This document shows, in pieces, positions 54,770 through 64,000 of a stretch of DNA of 64,000 bases. Made by a program: the position numbers and the translations under genes. The notes below the pieces were generated by a model, which saw only the letters and a list, made by a program, of their open reading frames with translations, searched no databases and was not told the DNA's origin. Every line of letters begins with the position of its first letter. The stretch's first letter is position 1. This DNA is from Chrysomallon squamiferum (taxonomy: Eukaryota > Mollusca > Gastropoda > Neomphalida > Peltospiridae), in NCBI GenBank assembly GCA_012295275.1, contig CM022670.1, forward strand, positions 186,001 through 250,000, given 5' to 3'.

Positions 54770-55053
54770 TTTGAAGTTAACTGACAGAAAGAAACACTGT
54801 GTTGTACATTTGGACTGGCAGATCAAGTGAATTGTGGACAAGCAGGAATTGATTGGTGCCGGCTCAAAAGACGTTGCTTACTTACGGAGAAACAGTTCAT
54901 TCAGTGACTGGCGCTAGGAAAGAGTGGATTACTGTGAGATGTGTTCGGACTTCATGTCCACTGATGTTCAGATCTGAATCTACTGGTCTACCACTCTGAG
55001 GACACACAGGAGATTGCTGTGTTTAGGAATATTATACAGTTAACTGTTGTCTT
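54770..55053 (+). other. Candidate transcript leader ending in a splice donor
   Basis: A non-repetitive stretch (GATTGGTGCCGGCTCAAAAG; AGTGACTGGCGCTAGG; TGTGTTCGGACTTCATGTCC) ends TTGTCTTGTAAAG followed by GTAGGTTATG, a good donor. The T-rich and A+T-rich DNA after the donor looks intronic. TGTCTTGTAAA also precedes the donor at 7709. Several short ATGs occur without a long frame, as in a 5' untranslated exon. There is no TATA or transcript evidence. Confidence 0.28.
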
Positions 55054-56110
55054 GTAAAGGTAGGTTATGTTCAGTTGGTTTTATTTGAACTGTAAGGTGT
55101 AAATTTGGGTTTATTAATAGGATGAAATGGTTTTTTGGTTGTGTTTTTTTATGCTGTACAGATTCAGTTTATTTTAATTTTTATTAGTTCAATTCAAAGT
55201 TTTTAAAATTCAGTATTAACAAGTTTCAGTTTTTTGTTTCTAAAATGAATCTTGTTTTTATTTCTGGATGTCACTTCATATAGTTAATTAAAATAATAAT
55301 AATAATAATAATAATTTATGTAATAATAAACAAAATATTTAAATACAAATATAAAATAGCATTATTAAATTATTTTTTTATTTCTTAAGAAATACAAAAT
55401 CCAGAAATTTGAACAAAATAAAATCAAGATTAAGAGAAGCCAGTTTATTTATTTATTTATTTAATTTTTTTTTATTTTTTATTTTTTTTTTTCTGGACTT
55501 TTTCAAAATTTTAATTTCATATTGATTTTCCAAATCTCTTTTCAAGAAAGAATAAATTTTATTACAGTAAACTTCACAGAATTATTCTGATTACCGTATA
55601 AACAGGACTTAAATTGAAAATGACATGTAAAGAATTAGAATTGATTTTCTTTAACTTCTGTGTCCAGACAGACTCAAATAACATATTAATAAATAAATAT
55701 GACTTTTTTTAACCATGCTATATCATCACACACAAAATAAAAATAAAATAAATAAAATAAATGAATGAAAATGTATTGTTTTCTTCAAAAAGGTTAATAC
55801 TCACAGATCTGATGTGTAAAAACAAAAAACATACATGGTTGTACAATGAAAATGTACAAATTAATATGTGATAATAAAGAAATATGTCTAATCATTGATA
55901 ATTGTAATAATCTGTATTAACAATCTTTGTGTTACGTCTCAACAAATTCCAAGATTAACAGTTACTAGGTGTGAAATATAAGATTTATTTTTCAAATAAT
56001 GATAACTAGAGAGGAAACCTACTGTTGCCACATAACTGTTATTCTTGCTTATTAGCAGCAACAAATCTTTTATATAAACATCCCAGGGATAAACAAGATA
56101 AAGAATAAAA
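55054..56110. other. A+T-rich, intron-like DNA
   Basis: AAT run at 55291-55314 and T-rich sequence near 55441-55495. No gene. Confidence 0.6.
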
Positions 56111-56114
56111 CATT

Positions 56115-56185
56115 CTCAAAACAGGACACTGATGGGTATTGAACCAGTGTCCAGTCACCTCCTAGGCTAGTGCTCTAAACAAGTG
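56115..56185 (-). repeat. tRNA-like SINE head
   Basis: On the minus strand GTTCAATACC (56136-56145) matches box B, preceded about 40 bases earlier by GTTTAGAGCACTAGCC, like the box A/D-arm region of a tRNA. An inverted pair GGACACTGG/CAGTGTCC sits around box B like a T-arm extended stem. No intact acceptor stem is seen. Confidence 0.5.
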
Positions 56186-56204
56186 ATAACATTCAGTGCT
56201 GTGT

Positions 56205-56330
56205 GTGTTTATTGTTTTTTGTGTAATCAGGGGTTGTGTGTGTTTGTTGTTTATTGTGTAATCAGGGGTTGTGTGTGTGTTGTTTTTTGTGTAATCAGGG
56301 GTTGTGTGTGTGTTGTTTTTCATTTTGATA
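56205..56330. repeat. 33-35-bp minisatellite, 3 copies
   Basis: GTGTAATCAGGGGTTGTGTG recurs at 56221, 56256 and 56290 with TTGTTTTT or TTATTG linkers. Confidence 0.93.
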
Positions 56331-56859
56331 GTTTATTATTTCTATCACTTTGGCTTGCAGATGATTATAGACAGCTGTTAATGTGTTTTAAATACAATGA
56401 GTCAGTGTGCAATATAGAGAAGAAAGATTTCTCTTCTTTTTTTTTCTTTTTTTTTTTTGTAAAATAAAAATAAAAATAAATGTTATAAAAAAAACAATAT
56501 AAATGTTTATGAATTATATATAATTTAAAAATTATTTTATCATAAAATATAAAAAAAGAATATTATTTCTGTCTATCTTTTTTTTCATTTTCTCTCTGAC
56601 TTTTTCTTTCTTTCTTTTTATTATTTTGTTTGAGTTGATTATAGAGTGTAAAATAACACTAATTAATTCAGTTTAATTGAAATTGTTGTCATGGTGATAA
56701 CATTCAGAACTCAGAGCTTTTCTTACATCAATACTTATTAACTCTGTATTAATTATAAATAATATCTATTGGACATATCTATATAATTTATAGATATTAA
56801 AGATATATGTAATAGAATGCTTGAATATTAATTATAATATTTTCTACACTACGTTAATG
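56331..56859. other. A+T-rich DNA
   Basis: T-rich runs near 56438-56459 and 56575-56625. No gene. Confidence 0.6.
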
Positions 56860-57110
56860 TTAGATATATCTGTTAAATAATGTCATATACATATCAAGTA
56901 ATGTATTAAATATATCTGTAACATAAGATAATTATTATATCTATAACACAATGTATTAAATATATCTGTAAAACAATGAATTAAATATACTTGTAACACA
57001 AAGTATTAAACATATATGTAACAAAATGTATTAAGTATATGAGTAATAAAGTAAAAAATATATCGGTAACACCATCTATTACATATATCGGTAAACACCA
57101 TCTCTTATAT
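56860..57110. repeat. 25-bp minisatellite, about 9 copies
   Basis: GTATTAAATATATCTGTAAC recurs near 56903, 56953, 56978, 57003 and 57028 in steps of 25 or 50, then drifts to ATATCGGTAACACCATCT-type copies to 57105. Confidence 0.88.
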
Positions 57111-57479
57111 TCAACAATCAACACATGCAGTGTACTCTATATACTTAAAAATTAGAATTTCACTGTAACCAAATGTGAGATTTTAAATTCACTAAATGAG
57201 GGTTAAAGATCAAACTCTATGTTTTTTGTAATTCTGTTTTGAATGGCATCAATATTTGGATTCAGAAGTTGACATTTCAGAAGTGGTAACAGTTGTTTCG
57301 GTAATTGTTTAATCCAGTTTTCTCTCTGTCTCTCACATGTTAGTTTTACTCTTCAGTATAAAAAACAGCTAAAATTAACAAATTATTCAAGCCTGCAAGG
57401 TTGCTATTTTCTGTAAACATGTATAAATTGTGGAAGTCTGTAGAACATCAATCATATTAAGAATGAATGTAATGTAGAG
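57111..57479. other. A+T-rich DNA
   Basis: No gene or array is visible. Confidence 0.5.
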
Positions 57480-57895
57480 CCGTAATATATCAATACACTA
57501 ATATAGTCATCATATAGTAATGTAGCCACAATTTATTTATTTAGCCTTGATACAGACAAACAGTCCTAATTCACTTATAGAGTTCTGATATTCATACAGT
57601 CATGTAGTTGCAGTGAACTCATACAGTTATAATATACATACACACACACATACAGTCACAGATCACAATATGCTCATAGTTATGACATATTAACAGAGAC
57701 ATCCATTCATATAGTCACAATATATTCATATAGCTATGTAATCACTATGCATTCATAGTCATGATATACAGTCACACACAGTCCACAGCATTTTCATTCA
57801 GTCATGATATACAATCACAGTACACTTACACAACCACATTACACTCATGATATACAGTCACAGTACATGATTTACAACCACACACAGTCATACAG
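57480..57895. repeat. Degenerate CATACAGTCA-type array
   Basis: CATACAGTCA, CATATAGTCACA, TCATGATATACAGTCACA and related words recur every 20-40 bases for about 400 bases with no fixed period, including an ACACAC patch near 57640. It looks like an old short-unit array. Confidence 0.7.
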
Positions 57896-58175
57896 CTGCA
57901 CTGTAATCAGAGAGCCAGGAAAGCAGGAATTCTGCTCCGTGGACCACAATTGCTGACACTATTACAGTTCTGATCACTCCGCAGTGCTGCTGGCATTATT
58001 GATCACACGCACACAGTCAAAGAACCATTTTCCTTGCTTCAATGGCAATCGGAGAAGCAGGGGACTGAAGAATATGGCAAAAAGGCTGGATGCCGTATAT
58101 AAACAAACTGAATACAGTGTGCCCTGCAGTGTGACTTGATTAGCTCATTCTTAGTTTGTAGAACCAGCTTATTGC
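57896..58175. promoter_or_regulatory. High-complexity island, candidate regulatory element
   Basis: Non-repetitive sequence with GAATTCTGCTCCGTGGACCA, GATCACTCCGCAGTGCTGC, TCAATGGCAATCGGAGAAGC and, near 58093, GCCGTATATAAACAAACTG, a TATA-like word next to a forkhead-like AAACA. No coding frame. A promoter reading is possible but no initiator or downstream exon was found. Confidence 0.36.
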
Positions 58176-58487
58176 TGCAGGTATTCAAGAGAAAGAGAGA
58201 GAAAAAATACACCATCAATTCATACGTCAGTCTTTCTGTGTGTGAGAGATTCCGAGCAAGCTGAAATAGATGTAATTTTATGAAAAGATGTGTTGGATTG
58301 AAATTAAGTGCAATCTGTTACGTGATTAGGTTATTGGCTTGTTGGTTTTTTAATTTTTGGCTTTTTTTAAAATGAATTTTTAAGGGCTTTTCATTTTTGT
58401 GTTAAGATCCTGGTAATTTGTTGGTCAGTAATGCATTTGGAAGCAATATGATCTTATCATTTTGTATAAACTATTTGATGGCTTTTT
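58176..58487. other. Spacer
   Basis: GAGAAAGAGAGAG patch near 58189-58204; otherwise A+T-rich with no gene. Confidence 0.5.
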
Positions 58488-58519
<32 letters not shown>

Positions 58520-58564
58520 CATTATCATTAATTATCATTGTGACAATTATTGTTATTATTATTA

Positions 58565-58620
<56 letters not shown>

Positions 58621-58640
58621 TTTATCTTCATCATTATCAT
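58488..58640. repeat. ATC and ATT microsatellites
   Basis: ATC run at 58488-58517 and ATT run at about 58553-58621. Ser/Ile frames on both strands come from them. Confidence 0.96.
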
Positions 58641-58689
58641 TACCTTGGTTTCCTTTTCATAACCTTTTATACAACATTCTTCATCAAAA

Positions 58690-58960
58690 GTTTTCACTTA
58701 CAAAACCCTGCCTCTAATAATTGCAGTTTCTGTCCATAACAAGTATACCTAAACGATCAAATAAAATATCTGCACCAAAAACCACTTTCTATTTTTCTGC
58801 CATAATTATGTCCCAGCTGGACTTTTCTTCTGTATGGATTTTCCGCCACCAGACAAGTAGCACCACACTGCCAGACAGCCTGCTACATTGTAAGATAATC
58901 ATCATCCCGTGTTTGTTTTTAAAATTATCTCCAGTAAAAACACCTTGCACTGCATGAATA
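58690..58960. promoter_or_regulatory. Moderate-complexity island
   Basis: Contains AAAACCCTGCCTCTAATAAT, ATTTTCCGCCACCAGACAAG and CCAGACAGCCTGCTACATTG. TAATAATTG-like homeodomain words occur. A 78-codon plus-strand frame (58721-58957, TTG or similar start) has varied composition but no splice support. Confidence 0.25.
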
Positions 58961-59639
58961 TGGCTAAGAGACTGGGTTTTTTGCTGTGAAATGCAGGTTT
59001 GTTCTGTAAAACAGCAAATGTTTACAGATGGGTTTATGATATTTAGGCTACATTAAGTAAGCAGTATTAATATAACATTTGTAAAGTGTGCTCATCTTGG
59101 AATTATTATAAAGTTATTTTTATCTTATTTTACAGTAATTATCCGAAAATTCTATTCAGTGAGGCTTTTTCTGAAGTTTACTTAAATTATTATTTGATTA
59201 TAGATATTAGTTGTTGTTAATTTGTATTAAATGTCTCTCTCTCTCTCTCTTTCATTGATAAAATATAATGTGAAAATACAAAACTGGGTACTCAGGTAGA
59301 ACTGAATTTGATTTTATCATCATCATTTGCACTTGAATGTTCTAAACATTCCATATCATAGTTTTTTACTTTAACCAGAGGATTCAAATTTTTGGTTTTA
59401 CTTAATAATTTCCAAACATCAGCAAAAAAACATTAAAAATAACAATGCCTGACTAATTTAATATTTCTGTTTGACTTAATTAATTACACACTATGAATTA
59501 TACTTTTTTTTTTTTTTTTGGTAATATGATTTTCTTCATTTATGCATCTTTTCACTGTCTTATCATCAAAAATAATAATAATATTAATAAAAAATAAAAA
59601 AATATTCAAATAAGAAAATCATTAAATTATCTGTCACAG
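58961..59639. other. A+T-rich DNA
   Basis: CT run near 59234-59250, poly-T near 59504-59519, AAT/AAAAT patch near 59568-59610. No gene. Confidence 0.6.
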
Positions 59640-60020
59640 TTAGTGAACTCTCCTGTAGGTGGGAGGTAGGAATGTTTCGTGTGATGACAAGAGACAAAGA
59701 CTGAGTGACAGGAACACGCGATTTCAAATTGATCATTGGAGAAATGTCACCATAAATGGATTGAAGTAAAAGCAGGTCCATGTAAAAAAAAAAAAAAAAA
59801 ACTTCAGGTGGCCAAGCATAACAAGCATACAGAAACTATCTCCTTCAATCAATTTAATATGGCAGAGCAACACTGCTGCAGACAAAAAACTGCCGCAGAT
59901 AAGCACTGTCGTTGTTCTAACACTGGGCATGAATTTCCTGTCCATTATGAATTATTTTTGAACAGATTTGATACACAAAATGACAGGTGTGTTTTTAGTT
60001 CTTTGATTTGGTGACAGAAC
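59640..60020. promoter_or_regulatory. Island with overlapping frames and a poly-A tract
   Basis: Balanced sequence around a poly-A tract at 59784-59801. Left part: AGGAACACGCGATTTCAAAT then TGATCATTGGAGAAATGTCACC. Right part: a plus-strand frame from the ATG at 59860 (MAEQHCCRQKTAADKHCRCS) to a stop at 60012, Cys/His-rich but not zinc-finger spaced. Minus-strand frames overlap. A donor-like GACAGGTGTG lies at 59980. Confidence 0.22.
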
Positions 60021-60369
60021 ATATTACAAATACGTCCATTGTCCATTCTGACAGTTTAATGAGTTGCTCAAATTAAATACATTAGCTGGACTGAGTAGTA
60101 GCTGTTCTGGTCCAAGTATTTACATAGTTTGGTCTCTTGATGGTTCACAGGTCAAGATCAGACTAAAGACTGGAAGAGAGCAGGATGAAATACAGGTACC
60201 AGTTTTTCATCAAGCTTCACTGTACATCAATACAGTTTAATATAAATGGTTATTTGTTGTCACTACTCTTTTTTATACATCATAATGACATGAGAAAGAT
60301 TCCACCACAGTAATGGATCATTAATTTACAATTTTCAACAATTAGATAGCACATACTCTGTTACATTAA
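60021..60369. other. Spacer
   Basis: Moderately balanced to 60210 (TTGATGGTTCACAGGTCAAGA), then A+T-rich. No gene. Confidence 0.45.
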
Positions 60370-60720
60370 TCATCATTAAATTATAAAATGTATCCTGTGA
60401 GAAGCATTATAAAAACAATGCTGCGAGTACCTAAGACATTAAATTATGAAATTGATATCCTTTTAATATCTGTATGAAATGAATATCTGTGAGTTAGAAA
60501 AATCTATTAAATTATCATATGACAATATAAGGAATATTATGAAATTGATATCCTATCAGTAGAGACAGATAAATGATGACACTGATATCCTGTGAGTACA
60601 AAAATTATGAAATTAAAATAGATGGTCTACCAATACAGACTATTAAATTACAATTTTTTTTTACACTATGAATTCAGTAGTAGTATATAAAAAAATTAAT
60701 ATCCACTGAGAAACATCAGT
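60370..60720. repeat. Degenerate repeat, about 50-60-bp units
   Basis: TATGAAATTGATATCCT (60446, 60539), ATGACACTGATATCCTGTGAG (60575, quoted in part), ATAAAATGTATCCTGTGAG (60382) and related words recur. Units are irregular. Confidence 0.65.
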
Positions 60721-61224
60721 AATTAAAACACAACCATATTGTTCAGTAATACAGTGTTTTTAATATACAAAGACTAACAAAGACAAACACAATCACCAGG
60801 AAATTCTTAAACACATATTTACATTCAAAAACAACACAAGCCCAGTGCAGCTTAATAAAAACCTGCATAAATGCAACACTGTATTAAAATTAGTCACACA
60901 AAAACCAGCAAACACAGGTTTGTTTGACATCAGCATACATATCATTCATTAATATGCATGATTTCCTAAAAGATTTATATCAACTGAATACAGCAGTGTT
61001 CACATTTTTGTATTGATTAGTCTGATTGCATTCAATAGCTTTGTAGCTGAGCCAGGGGCGTTATGTCATCTGTTCATTATCAAATGTCATACACGAGATT
61101 ATTACATGAGAGAATGTCGTAAAGAGAGTTTATGAAATGAGTCTCAGTTTCGTGTGACACAAGCAAGAGTGTGATATTTTATTTATTCATAATCCTTTCA
61201 ATAAAGTTAATAATGAAGAATGAT

Positions 61225-61225
<1 letters not shown>
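60721..61225. other. A+T-rich DNA
   Basis: A more balanced patch near 61030-61160 (TTTGTAGCTGAGCCAGGGGC) resembles the start of a tRNA-like box A (GTAGCTGAGCC) but has no box B downstream. No gene. Confidence 0.45.

Positions 61226-61275
<50 letters not shown>
61226..61275. repeat. CA microsatellite
   Basis: About 25 CA units. Confidence 0.98.
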
Positions 61276-61278
<3 letters not shown>

Positions 61279-61451
61279 GTACATAAGTTCAAAGACAGGC
61301 ATACAAGCACAGCATCAAACCAACACATATATAAAAATGAACACTTACACATACTCTCACAAACCCTTCATGATGATTTCATTTTAGTGATTTATTTTTT
61401 TTTTTTTGTTCATTAAAAATTCAATTATAATGTTTTGTAATGATAGAGGCC

Positions 61452-61454
<3 letters not shown>

Positions 61455-61489
<35 letters not shown>
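61455..61489. repeat. Poly-T tract, 35 bp
   Basis: The longest homopolymer in the window; it could be the tail of a minus-strand retroposon, but no body is recognised. Confidence 0.95.
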
Positions 61490-61985
61490 CACTTTATAAT
61501 TTCCAGATCCAACAAGTGCTCGAAAAATGTATATAGCTAGTCTGTAAGAACAGACCTTGTAGTATGATTTGCAGGATTCTTCTTTAGTGTAGTATATATG
61601 TTAAACATTTCTTTTGATTTATTTAATTATTAATTATTTGTAAGACAGTAACATAATACTAAAACAAAACTTATGAAAAATGTCAAGCAAGATCAAATTA
61701 TAGTACATTAATCACACAAAACTGTATTTAGTTACAGTCTGTACCGTTTGACATCCAATAACCACATATATTTTTTTTTGGCTTGGATATCATTAATTAC
61801 TGAACCTCTAATTACACAATTTGTCTTCAAATACAAAGAAGCCAGAGCATCCATGACAGGCAGTGAGTGATAATGTAATTATTATAATAACAGTTATTTG
61901 CCACCTTATAATAACAACCATCGCGTAATAACTTAGTGTTATGTAATATGATACTATGTAATAACTTTGTTATTTAATTCTCTCG
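61490..61985. other. A+T-rich DNA
   Basis: ATAATAAC and GTAATAACTT words recur near 61870-61970. No gene. Confidence 0.55.
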
Positions 61986-62265
61986 TGTAATTGTGACTTC
62001 ATTTAGCGGGTTTGTCCTTACTTTAACCTTCTTAATCGTGCCATCAGTTTGTCCTCCAAATTAGGTGATTGATTTGCCATCAGTGATATATTTCATTAGT
62101 TTGTCTGCGGAATTACATCTAAGATGTGTGTCTGATGTCATTAATGTTGAACCATTCTGTTTGTCTTTTGAATTACACCGTTTGGTCTGAGGAGCACAAT
62201 GTAAGCCAGAGCCAGCTTAGGTCTTGTGTTAGCTAGATAAAAGTTGTCAGCTGAAGCTGAAACTG
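61986..62265. repeat. Island made of a 52-60-bp degenerate repeat
   Basis: GTTTGTC begins units at about 62010, 62047, 62099 and 62159, the later three followed by a variable CTCCAAATTAG, TGCGGAATTACAT or TTTTGAATTACAC block and preceded by TGCCATCA, TTTCATTA or ACCATTCT. The repeat lies in otherwise balanced sequence that ends with AAGCCAGAGCCAGCTTAGG. Confidence 0.65.
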
Positions 62266-62479
62266 ATGAGTTTTAAAAATACAAGTTTCAAATAGATACA
62301 CAATACATTTGTTTTATTATTTTTATACACTTGAGTATGCATGTGCAAACTACAATACATACTAAACATCCTTTAAATATTAAACACACACAGACATACA
62401 TGCATTCGGACATATATTCACACACACACACACACTAAAATAGCCAATAACCACCAAGTTTAGCTTGTGGATTCCTGGA

Positions 62480-62645
62480 ACAAAATTCTCATCAACTGAT
62501 TCTCTTTTAAACATGTCCGAACACAAAGTCGTTTAATCCATGGACAATTAATCTAAGCAGGATCAATGAAGATTTGATTGATTGTCAGTAATCACTGTTA
62601 TTAACTCTTCGGACTGAGTGAAGGTGTGGCAGGCTTATTTACAAG
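62480..62645. promoter_or_regulatory. Island with PBX/HOX- and MEIS-like composite site
   Basis: TGATTGATTGTCAG at 62575-62588 joins a PBX/HOX-type TGATTGAT to TGTCA, the complement of the MEIS TGACA core. Upstream GGACAATTAATCTAAGC adds ACAAT and TAATTA-like words; downstream GTAATCACTG is another. Sequence is non-repetitive with no frame. Confidence 0.38.
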
Positions 62646-62654
62646 ATGTTCTCA

Positions 62655-63440
62655 CTTGCTAAATAATTAATATTACATCACACACTGAAAAATAATTAAT
62701 ATTACTTTACCTGATAAACATATATATGTGCAATGAAACTGAATGAATACCTTACATGAAGTGAAATCGTAAGTTGATATATCATTTGCTGTATAATTAA
62801 TATTACTTTACATATGGGGGAAAATGATACATGTGCAATGAAACTATTTGAACCATAACCTTATATAAGTGAAATTCTAAACTGATATGGGTATTTATGT
62901 TATTGTAGTGTTGAATAATTAATATTTACGAGAGACAGTAATTAATTAATATCGTTTTACAAAAGTATTGAATAGTTGAAATGATATACATACAATTTAT
63001 TTATGATACTGTTGATGTAGATTATCAGTGTAAAACTGACATTCCTGTGTTATATGTAATATTATGTTAATGTATGCATGTATTTGTGTATGTGTGTTAC
63101 ATATTACATATTAATTCTGAATAATTAATATTATTTTACAAATATTTTGAACAATGGAAAAAATAAATTCTTTGTGTGTTATATACAGTTGATATAAGCT
63201 ACGAGAAAAAAATTATGATTAAATATAAAAAGAAATGCTAAATTAATGGCTTTATATTTTAGGGTAATGTTGAATAATTAATACAATTAGCTAATGGATA
63301 CACTATGACATGAAGAACAATGGAAATAATAATATACATGTATGTTTTATATAATTGATATTAGGTATAAAACTAATTAGATAGTGAAATGCTAAGTTAA
63401 TATTTTATGGTACAGTAATTAATTAATACTGTATTAGATC
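62655..63440. repeat. Degenerate array with recurring ATAATTAATATTA cores
   Basis: ATAATTAAT or ATTAATTAAT occurs at 62663, 62692, 62793, 62915, 62941, 63121, 63275 and about 63415. Flanks are shared too: ATATTACTTTACA, GTGCAATGAAACT, AGTGAAAT.CTAA.TTGATAT and GTTATAT words recur with roughly 120-150-base spacing. Each unit thus supplies one or two homeodomain-type TAATTA words. Confidence 0.7.
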
Positions 63441-64000
63441 TGTTTAGAGCAGAGGAATTAATAATAATAATAATAATAATAAAACACATATTTTTGATGC
63501 TTGGGATACCAGCTTTCTGTGAAAAATTGCTGTTCCGAGTTCTCTTCTAAATTATTACATGTATTTATATAATGCATTAGTATGCTTCATAATCATATAA
63601 ATTTGCTCAAGACACTCATTTATTATACAGTGTAAGATTTCATCTTTTAATAATTGTTTTTAGAATTACAGTGTCATAACAATGAACTATCCATTGTTTA
63701 TTGGAAGCAGAGTACTGATATTCAATTAATGTTGAAAATACTTACAGTTTATTGGCATTTTAATTTCATATTATTTTTATTTTGGTATTTTAATGTTGAA
63801 ACTGTGGTAACTGTTAATATTGCTGATGATTTAATAGTGAAACAATAGTAATAGATCACTAATATTTTGCTTAAATTTTGATTTTGAATGTTGAAGTTAC
63901 AGTTGAGTTGTATATAATATCACTATAACTTTTATCTGAGCTGACAACACCAAACAAGATTTATTAAAATGACAATGCTGACGATGTGAAAGCCGCACAA
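63441..64000. other. A+T-rich DNA to window end
   Basis: AAT run at about 63460-63482. The frame at 63654-63848 is compositional. No gene is visible. Confidence 0.55.

Noticed and set aside
61021-61070. GTAGCTGAGCCAGGGG as a tRNA gene start
   Set aside because: No box B or acceptor stem follows at tRNA distance.
1-64000. Intact transposase, reverse transcriptase or viral genes
   Set aside because: No reading frame of suitable length or composition was found outside simple repeats.
1-64000. A cephalopod origin
   Set aside because: The tRNA-like heads here do not resemble the cephalopod SINE that I would expect several times in a window this size; this rests on memory and is not decisive.

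Overview
This window looks like a gene-poor stretch of an animal nuclear genome, probably deep intron or intergenic DNA. It is strongly A+T-rich by eye on both strands. It is full of poly-T and poly-A tracts, CA/TG, TA, TC, TTA and CATC microsatellites, and many old, degenerate tandem arrays. Several stretches carry RNA polymerase III box A or box B sequences, as tRNA-derived SINEs do. I found no bacterial operon structure, no rRNA, no intact tRNA gene, no CRISPR array and no reverse transcriptase or transposase reading frame. A lophotrochozoan such as a mollusc is a reasonable guess from repeat style, but nothing here proves it. The tRNA-like heads do not look like the abundant cephalopod SINE that I know.

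No complete protein-coding gene can be supported. The best coding candidate is a minus-strand internal exon at 4296-4409: pyrimidine-rich acceptor, CAG/GTAGGT donor, open frame, both introns in phase 1. A weaker phase 1-1 candidate lies on the same strand at 10464-10568, and a minus-strand open stretch lies at 33396-33578. Two transcript-leader-like stretches on the plus strand end in good splice donors (about 7709 and 55053) and share an 11-base sequence just before the donor. The long apparent reading frames at 23.6-25.3 kb and 51.6-52.0 kb come from tandem repeats.

Layout. 0-7 kb: A+T-rich DNA with one high-complexity island, the 4.3 kb exon candidate, and a 148-bp repeat leading into the first leader candidate. 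7.7-17 kb: A+T-rich DNA, islands at 9.7, 11.3, 11.7 and 15.3 kb, facing inverted tandem repeats at 12.07-12.91 kb, and a 163-bp duplication. 17-31 kb: the main repeat zone, with a 1.6-kb 27-bp minisatellite, a 130-175-bp array at 26 kb and other arrays. 31-38 kb: the densest run of non-repetitive islands. 38-49 kb: a 1.5-kb degenerate array, SOX-motif and TCF/CCAAT-motif arrays, and a tRNA-like tandem array near 48.4 kb. 49-64 kb: a palindromic T-box-like site, islands at 50.2, 54.9, 58.0, 58.8, 59.8 and 62.2 kb, a PBX/HOX-like site at 62.58 kb and a repeat carrying eight TAATTA cores.

The overall pattern, high-complexity islands with homeodomain, SOX, TCF, GATA and E-box-like words set in low-complexity DNA, resembles the regulatory landscape of a developmental gene. 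That is inference from texture; only comparison with a related genome would show whether any island is conserved. The least expected features are arrays in which the repeat unit itself carries a transcription-factor-like site: TCF plus CCAAT at exactly 42-bp spacing (45.6 kb), SOX (41 kb) and TAATTA (62.7-63.4 kb).
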